From Bryobacterales bacterium (GTDB taxonomy: Bacteria; Acidobacteriota; Terriglobia; Bryobacterales; Bryobacteraceae): a DNA stretch of 34,492 nucleotides. Shown one piece after another: positions 24,470-31,658 of the stretch (the stretch's first letter is position 1; every line of letters begins with the position of its first letter). The stretch is from assembly GCA_026129915.1 (NCBI GenBank), contig JAHCHD010000036.1:1-34492 (forward strand), written 5' to 3'. The position numbers and the translations under genes were made by a program. The notes under the pieces are model-generated. The model had not been told where the DNA came from and did no database searches. It saw nothing but the letters and a program-made list of their open reading frames with translations.

Positions 24470-25762
24470 CTACCCCTTCCACGGATGCTGCCAGGGCTTC
24501 CGATACTCCCGTTTGAGCATCGCCTGCGCTTCTTTGTTTCCGGGGATGGTGACGCTGGCAGCATCGAACTTGATGGCTTGCGCGGTATGGTAAGCAATCA
24601 TGCCCAGTTGCACAGTGGCGGTGGATTCCCACCCATCGGCAATCTGGCAGGACGGCTGCTTGCCCGCGCGGACGCAGTCGAGGAAGTCCTTCACGTGCGC
24701 TTCGCTCATCTCGTTGCCCTTCATCTTGGCGGGCATCACCTGTTTTTGAGCGCCTCGAGCCGAGGGATGAATTTCCCAGCGCGAGTCCGTCACAAACACC
24801 GTCTCGTTCTCGCAGTAGAAGAAAACCCCATTGTTGTAGGCGGGGTCAATTTCCTGGGATCCCCAAAGGCGATGACGCCAGACGAGGGGAAACTCGTCAA
24901 ACTCAAAATTGGCCACCAGCGTATCGGGTGTGGTGATCTTTCCCTTGTAGTGGTAAATGCCACCGGTAGCCTGCACACGCTTTGGGGTGCCAATGCCGGT
25001 CATCATGCGCGTGGCGTCCACCAGGTGAATGCCCCAATCGACGAGGTGCCCATGTCCTGTGGTGCGTTCCAAACGCCAAGCCCGATGACCGATGGCGGGA
25101 GAATATGGTCTCAGCGGAGCGGGCCCGCACCAGGTGTCCCAATCGAGGGTGACCGGGGGCGATTGCGGCGTGGGGTCGGGGGTTCCGGCCTTATAGTGAA
25201 TGGTGGCTTCGGCCTGCACAATCTTGCCCGCCCTGCCTGAACGCAGATACGCCGCGGCATCGTGAAACGCGTCGCTCTGGCGGCGCTGGAACCCAATCTG
25301 CACCACGTTGCCAGCCTTCTTCTGGGCCGCCATCATTGCCTGGCCTTCGCGGATATCGTAAGCGAGGGGTTTCTCGCAGTACACGGGAAGTCCTTTTTCG
25401 CAGGCGGCGATAAAGGGGAGGGCGTGCCATTGCGGAGGCGCTGTTAGCAGCACGAAGTCAAGCCCGGGATGCTGGATGAGTTCCCGGTAGTCCTTGTAGA
25501 CCTTCGGTTTGGATCCCTGTCCCTTTTCACACTCGGCAACAAAGGCATCGCTCATGGCGGTATCCACATCGCAGAGAGCGGTGGCTTCCACGCCGCCAAC
25601 GGCCCATGCCGCCTTCATGTCTACACCGGCCCACCAGCCTGTGCCGATGATGCCCACATTCAGCTTACGGCTTTGGGCCTTGCCCAGCACTGCCGGGGCC
25701 GCCATCGCCGCCAGCCGTCCGGCATGGCCCAGGAACTCGCGACGTTTGGTTGCGTTATTCAT
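24470..25762 (-). CDS. Gfo/Idh/MocA-family NAD(P)-dependent oxidoreductase with Tat-like leader
   Basis: This 430-residue protein begins with a Tat-like leader (KRREFLGHAGRLAAMAAPAVLG). It then has the Rossmann nucleotide site VGIIGTGWWAG (36-46), an acidic residue in ALCDVD after the second strand, and the family's catalytic EKP (129-131) in VYCEKPLA. Gfo/Idh/MocA enzymes oxidise or reduce sugars and cyclitols. Exported forms with Tat leaders are common in Acidobacteria and Planctomycetes, where the cofactor is thought to be bound before export, as in glucose-fructose oxidoreductase. An AGAGGAGG lies just before the ATG. It is the middle gene of a three-gene unit; the sugar substrate is unknown. 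Confidence 0.9.
   Translation of the reverse strand: MNNATKRREFLGHAGRLAAMAAPAVLGKAQSRKLNVGIIGTGWWAGVDMKAAWAVGGVEATALCDVDTAMSDAFVAECEKGQGSKPKVYKDYRELIQHPGLDFVLLTAPPQWHALPFIAACEKGLPVYCEKPLAYDIREGQAMMAAQKKAGNVVQIGFQRRQSDAFHDAAAYLRSGRAGKIVQAEATIHYKAGTPDPTPQSPPVTLDWDTWCGPAPLRPYSPAIGHRAWRLERTTGHGHLVDWGIHLVDATRMMTGIGTPKRVQATGGIYHYKGKITTPDTLVANFEFDEFPLVWRHRLWGSQEIDPAYNNGVFFYCENETVFVTDSRWEIHPSARGAQKQVMPAKMKGNEMSEAHVKDFLDCVRAGKQPSCQIADGWESTATVQLGMIAYHTAQAIKFDAASVTIPGNKEAQAMLKREYRKPWQHPWKG
24473..24480 (-). promoter_or_regulatory. Shine-Dalgarno that fixes the GTG start of the lipoprotein gene
   Basis: GGAAGGGG on the minus strand (24480-24473) lies immediately before the TAG stop of the upstream oxidoreductase gene and 4 bases before GTG 24468. 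It selects this GTG over the in-frame ATG at 24429, which would leave almost no basic region before the lipoprotein signal. Confidence 0.55.
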
Positions 25763-25796
25763 TGTGTTCCTCCTCTGGTACCGCCCAATCTATAGC

Positions 25797-26675
25797 CTAT
25801 TCGATGGCTTCCGCCACTTGTGACGCCTTCCAGTGAGGATGCTGCAGTCGGATGCTTACTCCCATGCCGTTCATCGCCACGCTGGCGTTACCTACCGACA
25901 TAATCTGATAGCCGCTGAAGAGCAGCCGTTGCATGGCGAGGCCGAAGGAGGCGGCCGCTTGCCCGGTGATGGGCGCAAAGATGATGGAGGAGACCACCAG
26001 CGAAATCCAGAAGCCGTCAACGACATCGCAGGATTCCATACCCTCGTTGCACGTCAGCAAAGTTCGAATCCGGAGCACTTCGTCGGTGCTAAGGTGCATG
26101 GCCGCGGCAAGGCGCGCCTGGCGTGCCGTGGGGGCTGTGAGCTCCAGGTAGGGCTCTGCCACCTGGCCGAAGGCTTCAAGCTTCACGTCGCCGCGCCGGG
26201 CATTGATCTGGATGATGGTGCGTTCGATGAACTCCACCGGCGTGGTGCACGCCTGGCCGTTCACAAAGCCGATGACGCTGTGTTCGGGTGGACCCCAATT
26301 CACCACCAGAGGGGTGATGGGGTGCATGTCATCGACATACGTAACGGGTAGAGTGATTACCTTTGCACCTTGTGCGGTGGATTGCCGTATCCGAGCGTGC
26401 AGCACCAGTGTTTCGTCAGGGTCTGGCTCTTCCACCTGAATGGTGCGCCAAGGCTTGTTCGGGTCCGGGACGGTCTTGATGATGGTTCCACGCCATTCGG
26501 TGGTCAAGCCCTGGAATTCGCCATGGTTATTGGTGCTGGCGAGCATGATGAGGTCGCTACCGCGGGTCTGATTGTCACCGCTCAGAATCTCCACGCGGGC
26601 GCCCGCTACGGGCTGCCGCTCCCCCCAGGGTCCGGGCTCGTGCAGAACCTGGCCCTGGATAAACAGTTGGCTCAT
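25797..26675 (-). CDS. Protein of unknown function with N-terminal CNA-B/carboxypeptidase-like beta domain
   Basis: This 292-residue protein is not recognised as a whole. Residues 1-about 60 resemble a carboxypeptidase-regulatory-like beta-sandwich (GQVLHEPG then VAGARVEIL and a later D/N-G-E-F turn). The middle is soluble and mixed. Near residue 205 a CNEGMESC pair precedes a hydrophobic segment (DGFWISLVVSSIIFAPITGQAAASF) that could enter a membrane, and a second moderately hydrophobic stretch follows. No signal peptide is visible. GGAGG lies 7 bases before the ATG. It heads a unit with the secreted oxidoreductase and the lipoprotein; the start is divergent from the sulfatase gene. Confidence 0.65.
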   Translation of the reverse strand: MSQLFIQGQVLHEPGPWGERQPVAGARVEILSGDNQTRGSDLIMLASTNNHGEFQGLTTEWRGTIIKTVPDPNKPWRTIQVEEPDPDETLVLHARIRQSTAQGAKVITLPVTYVDDMHPITPLVVNWGPPEHSVIGFVNGQACTTPVEFIERTIIQINARRGDVKLEAFGQVAEPYLELTAPTARQARLAAAMHLSTDEVLRIRTLLTCNEGMESCDVVDGFWISLVVSSIIFAPITGQAAASFGLAMQRLLFSGYQIMSVGNASVAMNGMGVSIRLQHPHWKASQVAEAIE

Positions 26676-26850
26676 GAAAATCCTCCGCCGGGATCACCGG
26701 CCCTTTGCGGGGTCCGCCGGCACGGGTAGCCGGTTAGCTGTCCGCGCTCAACCCTCCCCTATTCTCTCTCGGAATCTGTTCGGGTGAAGGTCCGATTGTC
26801 CGGTTTCGCCCGGACTTCGCGGGTGCGCCGGGCTTCGATACACTTATGCC

Positions 26851-26857
26851 GGAGGTG
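26851..26857 (+). promoter_or_regulatory. Shine-Dalgarno that fixes the GTG start of the sulfatase gene
   Basis: GGAGGTG lies 6 bases before GTG 26864, ideal spacing, while the in-frame ATG at 26846 has none. A possible -10 box, TACACT (26839-26844), would place the start of transcription near 26851, downstream of that ATG. Both observations favour the GTG. Confidence 0.6.
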
Positions 26858-26863
26858 AAAGGC

Positions 26864-28339
26864 GTGGCTAATTGGGATCGGCGGAGCTTCTGCAGGGCGC
26901 TAGCGGCTGGCACGCTAGCCGGGAGCCTTTCCCGTGGCAGCGCTCCTGCCCAGACGTCGGAGCGGCCCAACATTATCTACATCCTGGCCGATGACCTCGG
27001 CTGGGGCGACCTGGGGTGTTATAACGCCCAGTCCGCCATCCCCACGCCACATGCTGACCGCATGGCTGCGGAAGGTGCCCGCTTCGTCGACATGCATTCG
27101 CCCTCGGCGGTGTGCACGCCCACCCGCTACGGTGTGCTTACCGGGCGCTATGCCTGGAGAACCCGCCTGAAGAGCGGCGTCCTCTGGGGCTACTCGCCGA
27201 ACCTCATCGAATCCGGTCGCATTACAGTGCCGCGTTTGCTACGGGAGGCGGGCTACCATACAGCGGGCATCGGCAAGTGGCATCTGGGCCTGGGCGATCG
27301 CGACCCTGTGGACTATGCGCAGCCCCTGCGCCCTGGGCCGTTAGACCACGGCTTTGTTTCGTACTTCGGCATCCCCGCTTCACTGGACATGCCGCCCTAC
27401 GTGTATCTCGATGGCGACCGTGTGGTGGAGGCACCGACGGCGATGATTCACGAGAGCACCCGGCCGCGCGGTGTGTTCTGGCGTGGCGGCGCGCGGAGCC
27501 CCTCGTTTGAAATTGACCAGGTGCACCAGACGTTCACCCGGCGGGCTGTCGAGTTCATTCAGTTGAGAGGTGGCCCCGGTGCTCGCACCGAACCCTTCTT
27601 CCTGTACTTGCCGCTGGCATCGCCACATACCCCTTGGCTGCCGGGAAAGGAGTTCCGTGGCCGATCGAAGGCCGGTGACTACGGCGATTTCGTGACCCAG
27701 GTGGACGATACGATTGGCCAGGTGATGGCTGCCCTGCGCGAGACCAACCAGGATCGCGACACGCTGGTGATCTTCACCAGCGACAACGGCGCGGACTGGA
27801 AGATCACCGACAAGGAACGCTATGCGCACCGGGCCAATGCCGCATGGAAGGGTGAGAAGGCGGACGTTTGGGAAGGGGGGCATCGTGTACCCTTTCTGGC
27901 CCGGTGGCCAGGGCGGATTCCAGCGGGAAGCGTGCGCGACGACCTCGGCTGCCTGACAGACCTACTGGCTACGGTGGCGGCTCTAATGGGCCAGTCTCTG
28001 CCGTCGCAAGCCGGGGAGGACAGCTTCAACCTGTTGCCGGCGATGCTTGGGAAAGCCTCCGCGCCCGCGCGCAGCTCCGTGGTGCACCACTCCATGAACG
28101 GTATGTTCGCCATCCGCGAGGGCGATTGGAAGCTGGCGCTGGGCCTAGGATCTGGCGGCTTCACCGCGCCCGCCGTAGTGGACCCCGCCCCAGGGGGCCC
28201 CGTGGGCCAGTTGTTCAACCTGAAGGACGACCCTGGCGAGTTGCACAACCTCTATCAGAAGCACCCAGACATCGTGGAACGAATGACAGCCACACTGCGC
28301 CGCTTGCAGGAACAGGGCCATAGCCGGCCGATGGAGTAG
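26864..28339 (+). CDS. Secreted type I sulfatase
   Basis: This 491-residue protein (counted from the GTG start) has a Tat-like leader (DRRSFCRALAAGTLAG), followed by a complete alkaline-phosphatase-fold sulfatase domain. IIYILADDLGWGDLGCYN includes the metal Asp pair (D43-D44). SAVCTPTRYGVLTGR is the sulfatase signature C-x-P-x-R, with Cys84 to be converted to formylglycine. GIGKWHLG provides the conserved Lys-His, and FTSDNGAD the second metal Asp-Asn. Such enzymes remove sulfate from aryl or carbohydrate sulfates. No formylglycine-generating enzyme or anSME gene is in the window. The gene sits near DUF1080 and MocA-type genes, a grouping common in glycan-degrading soil bacteria; the substrate cannot be read. 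Confidence 0.92.
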   Translation: MANWDRRSFCRALAAGTLAGSLSRGSAPAQTSERPNIIYILADDLGWGDLGCYNAQSAIPTPHADRMAAEGARFVDMHSPSAVCTPTRYGVLTGRYAWRTRLKSGVLWGYSPNLIESGRITVPRLLREAGYHTAGIGKWHLGLGDRDPVDYAQPLRPGPLDHGFVSYFGIPASLDMPPYVYLDGDRVVEAPTAMIHESTRPRGVFWRGGARSPSFEIDQVHQTFTRRAVEFIQLRGGPGARTEPFFLYLPLASPHTPWLPGKEFRGRSKAGDYGDFVTQVDDTIGQVMAALRETNQDRDTLVIFTSDNGADWKITDKERYAHRANAAWKGEKADVWEGGHRVPFLARWPGRIPAGSVRDDLGCLTDLLATVAALMGQSLPSQAGEDSFNLLPAMLGKASAPARSSVVHHSMNGMFAIREGDWKLALGLGSGGFTAPAVVDPAPGGPVGQLFNLKDDPGELHNLYQKHPDIVERMTATLRRLQEQGHSRPME

Positions 28340-28813
28340 CAGATGGTTGTTGGCCGCTCGCGCGTAGGTCGCTAGCGAGGGGAACTTCACCCTTTCGGTT
28401 GACGATGAAGAGTTCGAAGAAATGCGCATGAGTTCGAGGTGCAATCACAAAAAGTGCTTGCCGGCACTCGCGGCTGGAAAGTCAACCGCGAACAGGGGCA
28501 AGAGAGCCGATGAATTCGCCGTGTGCATCGGCGCGGTCACTCTTGTTGCGCTGTAGATGAAGGCGCGGAGATTGCGCACAGCGGTCGAGTTGATGCCATT
28601 CCCGGGCCGGCAGCCCTTCTCTCCAAAATGGGAGATCGCCCTGTTCTGGGCGCGAACTCACGGAAGCATCAGTGCCGGTTTAGTTTGGAACCCGCGGCGT
28701 GAGCAAGGGCCATTCATCCCGGCCGACGCGGACTTCCTGTGAGCACCCAACCTTCAGGCCAAATTTTCGCTGCCGATGCACCAACTTCCAGGGGAAACGG
28801 GTAGACTAGCGTA
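28340..28813. other. Intergenic region without a supported gene
   Basis: Nearly 470 bases lie between the sulfatase and DUF1080 genes. A plus-strand frame closing at TAG 28554-28556 reads protein-like over 55 codons (SVDDEEFEEMRMSS near the start, RADEFAVCIGAVTLVAL at the end), with ATG at 28422, but it has no good ribosome binding site and no recognisable family, and may be a remnant. Further frames, such as 28557-28742, look random. gccgatg (28505-28511) is repeated inverted as catcggc (28526-28532). TAGACT shortly before 28814 could be a -10 box for the DUF1080 gene. Confidence 0.35.
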
Positions 28814-29659
28814 ATGAAAGTTTTCCTCGCCACCATCTTCTCCGTACTCATCCTAGCTTCCTCTGCCTTTGGGCAACAGCCCCCCCGGTCTCCAGCCCCC
28901 AAGCCGGCGAAGGAGTTCGATGGGGATGACATCAATGGGTATCGCGACACGCCGCAGATCACCGGCCAGAAATGGAGGGTGCATGACATTGACCGGCCGC
29001 GGCCAGAGAAGGTGAAGCCAGGCCCCCTGGTGGCCGCGCCGCCTCCGGCGGACGCCATCGTTCTGTTTGACGGCAAGGACCTTTCGCAATGGGAACAGGT
29101 AGCGCGGGGTGGTGCTGTATCTGCGCCGAAGTGGAAAGTGGAGAACGGCTACATGGAGATCGCGCCGCGCACCGGCCGCATGCGGACCAAGGAGAGCTTC
29201 GGTGACTGTCAGTTGCATGTCGAGTGGCAGATTCCGGCAGGGAACCAAGGCAACGGGCAGAGCATCGGCAACAGCGGAGTGGAGTTGATGGGTCGGTATG
29301 AGATCCAGGTGCTGGAATCGGAGAGCCACCTTACCTACGCCGACGGTGGCGCGGGATCCATCTACGGGGTGTGGCCGCCGCTGGTGAATCCCGCGCGGCC
29401 GCAGGGTGAATGGAACGCCTATGACATCTTCTTCAAGGCTCCACGATTTGACGGTGCCAATCTAGTGGAGCCAGCCTACATCACGGTGGTCTTCAATGGT
29501 GTGCTGGTGCAGCACCACAGGGCCTATCTGGGGTCGACGGTCTGGCGCAGGGTGGGAATCTACACGCCGCACCCGCCGGAGTTGCCGCTATCTCTGCAGG
29601 ACCACAACGACGCGGTGCGGTTCCGGAACATCTGGATCCGGAGGATCAAGGCAGAGTAG
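28814..29659 (+). CDS. Secreted DUF1080 (3-keto-disaccharide hydrolase-like) protein
   Basis: This 281-residue protein has a signal peptide (1-19, ending AFG) and a Pro-rich linker, then a DUF1080 concanavalin-like beta-sandwich from about residue 75: IVLFDGKDLSQW (the family's opening L-F-D-G-K-x-L), WKVENGYMEI, KESFGDCQLHVEWQIP, NSGVELMGRYEIQVLES and GEWNAYDIFFKAPRF. This family occurs in large numbers in Acidobacteria and Planctomycetes and includes 3-keto-glucoside hydrolases that act after sugar oxidation by MocA-type enzymes. It fits the oxidoreductase and sulfatase in the neighbourhood, but is transcribed apart from the oxidoreductase gene. Confidence 0.88.
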   Translation: MKVFLATIFSVLILASSAFGQQPPRSPAPKPAKEFDGDDINGYRDTPQITGQKWRVHDIDRPRPEKVKPGPLVAAPPPADAIVLFDGKDLSQWEQVARGGAVSAPKWKVENGYMEIAPRTGRMRTKESFGDCQLHVEWQIPAGNQGNGQSIGNSGVELMGRYEIQVLESESHLTYADGGAGSIYGVWPPLVNPARPQGEWNAYDIFFKAPRFDGANLVEPAYITVVFNGVLVQHHRAYLGSTVWRRVGIYTPHPPELPLSLQDHNDAVRFRNIWIRRIKAE

Positions 29660-29956
29660 TGGACGACGTCGCGCCAGGGGTGCGCGATACAGAAGCCGGT
29701 GATCATCCGGCTTATCCCCGGAGCCAGGAACGCAGGTATGCAGCACCTTTAGTACAAGCATGCGTCACCAGTGTGGAGGCGTCCTGCACGCGAAGTGCCG
29801 CTCACACCGTGGGTTTGCATAACGAACTCCCTTGGTTCGGCGTGACCTTCGGGGCCAAGATGGGCGGCTACAACATGGGCGACTGGGTGAGGCGCAACCA
29901 GCCTCTGTGCAAGTGCCAATGTACTTCGTAGCAGGCTTCAGAGGCTTCGATCTTCC
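29660..29956. other. Intergenic region without a supported gene
   Basis: Roughly 300 bases lie between the DUF1080 and LACTB-like genes, which converge. A 90-codon plus-strand frame from GTG 29659 to 29931 overlaps the DUF1080 stop, has several Cys and no relative I can name, and is probably not a gene. No hairpin with a T-tract was seen, so the two converging transcripts have no obvious intrinsic terminator between them. Confidence 0.4.
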
Positions 29957-31291
29957 TCATCGATGCGCCGGCTGCGCGAAGGTCCTAGCGACTTTCAGAG
30001 CAAGTGACGACGTGTCCGCGTCGGTGATGTTCGACATCACGGCCACTACAATCCCGGCGTCTCGGAAAATCATCAACGACATCACTCTTCGTCCCAGCAA
30101 CTCGCCATCGTGACCAGCCACCTGCGTGGGTTCACCTGGTTGGGTGCCTTCGTCGGCCAAGGTAACCGTTTCGAGCTCCCAGCCAAGTCCGCGACCGGTT
30201 TCCTGACCGGACGCGAGTTTCTGTGAAGTCTGGAGCAATCCCACTGTGGCCGGTTGCAGCAGTGTGCCGGTATTGAGCGCCAGGCCGAAGCGCACCAGGT
30301 CCGACGGGGTGGAGTGGAATGCCATTGATCCGGCATAGCACGACAGGTTATGCAGGCGCGCTACGTGCAATCCGTAGCGGACGAGAGGATGGGGGCCGAA
30401 ACCTGGGGAGTATACCGTTGCCGGATCTGTCGCAGGCTTGGGCTCCGCTCCGCCGACACCTAGAGGCCTCAGGATCATCTGCTGGGCGAACGTGAAAAGC
30501 GGCGGATCCTCCTCCGGCTCGCCTACCCGCTCCGGGTTCTCCTCTGTCGCGGACTCGGCGTTGGTGCTGTCCATTCCCAGAGGCTGGAATATGTGCTTCC
30601 TCATGAAAGCGAGGAAGGGCTGGTCCGCCGCGCCTTCAACGGCCGCGCTCACCAGGATCCATCCGTACTTCGAATGCCGGTACTGCGTCCCCGGCTCAAA
30701 CAGTAGGGCGTCGGGCGCGAAGTGCGGCAGCGCTTCAACAGGCTGCTCGCAGCGTTGGCGGAACAGTGGCCCGTCGTTGCCGCTATCGGTCCCGACACCG
30801 CCAACATGCGCCATCAGCTGTCGGAGCGTCACAGCCCACTGCTTCTCCGGAAACTGCGGAACGTGAGTCTGAATTTCGTCGTCCAGGGTGAGCCGGCGCT
30901 TCTCCAGCAGCAGGCCTACCGCGGCGGAAGTGAGTATGGTGGACGCAGTTCCCACTCTGAATCGGGTGTCCGGTGTAACCGGCACGCGCGTCTCGATGTC
31001 CGCCCATCCGAAGCCTTCGGCCCAAACGACGTTACCATTGAAGCCAACCGCCACCGAGATCCCTGGCAGACTCTGTTCAGATACAGTGGTCCGGACGAGG
31101 TGCCGGGCTCTTTCCACCGCTGTGGTCCACTGTGGCGACGGGTCAGCACGCACCATAGACGGGATAAGTTGAGGGTCCGGATGAAGGACCTTCCCCGAAA
31201 AGCCTACAAGCAACCAGCGTCCCGTAATCGCTATCACAAACAGCCCGATAGATACGAGAATCCAACCGCGCCATGAGCGGCTCCGTTCCAT
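29957..31291 (-). CDS. LACTB-like serine hydrolase homologue with altered catalytic motifs
   Basis: This 444-residue protein has one N-terminal membrane segment (about 10-30) and a class C beta-lactamase fold facing outside. It follows mitochondrial LACTB closely in places: GFGWADIETRVPVTPDTRFRV, HVPQFPEKQW, YGWILVSAAVEGAA. The three catalytic motifs are changed. S-x-x-K reads T-A-S-T (115-118), the Y-x-N Tyr is His206 in HSK, and H-T-G is HDG (394-396). It is probably not a hydrolase and may bind peptides or form filaments, as LACTB does. The ATG at 31291 follows GGAGGAATC; the open frame extends to a TTG at 31342, but that TTG is part of the -35 box. The gene is divergent from the M19 dipeptidase gene. 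Confidence 0.85.
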   Translation of the reverse strand: MERSRSWRGWILVSIGLFVIAITGRWLLVGFSGKVLHPDPQLIPSMVRADPSPQWTTAVERARHLVRTTVSEQSLPGISVAVGFNGNVVWAEGFGWADIETRVPVTPDTRFRVGTASTILTSAAVGLLLEKRRLTLDDEIQTHVPQFPEKQWAVTLRQLMAHVGGVGTDSGNDGPLFRQRCEQPVEALPHFAPDALLFEPGTQYRHSKYGWILVSAAVEGAADQPFLAFMRKHIFQPLGMDSTNAESATEENPERVGEPEEDPPLFTFAQQMILRPLGVGGAEPKPATDPATVYSPGFGPHPLVRYGLHVARLHNLSCYAGSMAFHSTPSDLVRFGLALNTGTLLQPATVGLLQTSQKLASGQETGRGLGWELETVTLADEGTQPGEPTQVAGHDGELLGRRVMSLMIFRDAGIVVAVMSNITDADTSSLALKVARTFAQPAHR

Positions 31292-31313
31292 GATTCCTCC
31301 AGATCCTGAGAAG

Positions 31314-31342
31314 ACTTTACTAGACAAAGTACTCTGTGTCAA
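31314..31342 (-). promoter_or_regulatory. Sigma-70-type promoter of the LACTB-like gene
   Basis: Minus-strand TTGACA (31342-31337), a 17-base spacer and TAAAGT (31319-31314) form a close match to the housekeeping consensus. Transcription should begin near 31307, leaving a leader of about 15 bases that contains the GGAGG ribosome binding site. The promoter rules out the upstream TTG as a start codon. Confidence 0.7.
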
Positions 31343-31506
31343 CTGGCGCAGTTAGCCGGGCAACCCAGCTTTGCGTGAGGCGGATCCTGGCGCCAACCAC
31401 TCCGCGGCTCTAGCCCATCTCGGTTTCAGACGCTGCAGAGCTCGGCCGGTCATGACAAGACAATCAACAGAATGTATGGGGCAGTGAAAGTTTCGATCCG
31501 GATTCC

Positions 31507-31534
31507 TTCGTGACGCATCTGCCGTTGCTATACT
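31507..31534 (+). promoter_or_regulatory. Possible promoter of the M19 dipeptidase gene
   Basis: TATACT (31529-31534) matches five of six -10 positions; the -35 candidate TTCGTG (31507-31512, 16-base spacer) is weak. Transcription from about 31541 would give a leader of roughly 118 bases before the ATG at 31659 and would argue against the longer frame beginning at 31539. Confidence 0.35.
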
Positions 31535-31658
31535 ACGAATGGTCCTAGTCTGCCACGCCCCCGTGTTCGCACCCCTTACCCCCGTCGGTCTGTTGTTCCG
31601 CTACCACTTTAGAAGAAGACATGCCGCGCATCCTGTGCGCGGTGGCGGGGAGATCCGA

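Noticed and set aside
28557..28742. A 61-codon frame between the sulfatase and DUF1080 genes
   Set aside because: No ribosome binding site, no recognisable sequence, random-looking composition.
29659..29931. A 90-codon GTG frame overlapping the DUF1080 stop
   Set aside because: Weak start, unusual Cys-rich composition and no recognisable relative; treated as intergenic.
31292..31342. Longer N terminus of the LACTB-like protein from TTG 31342
   Set aside because: The TTG is part of a -35 box and the extra codons cover the -10 box; the ATG at 31291 has its own GGAGG.
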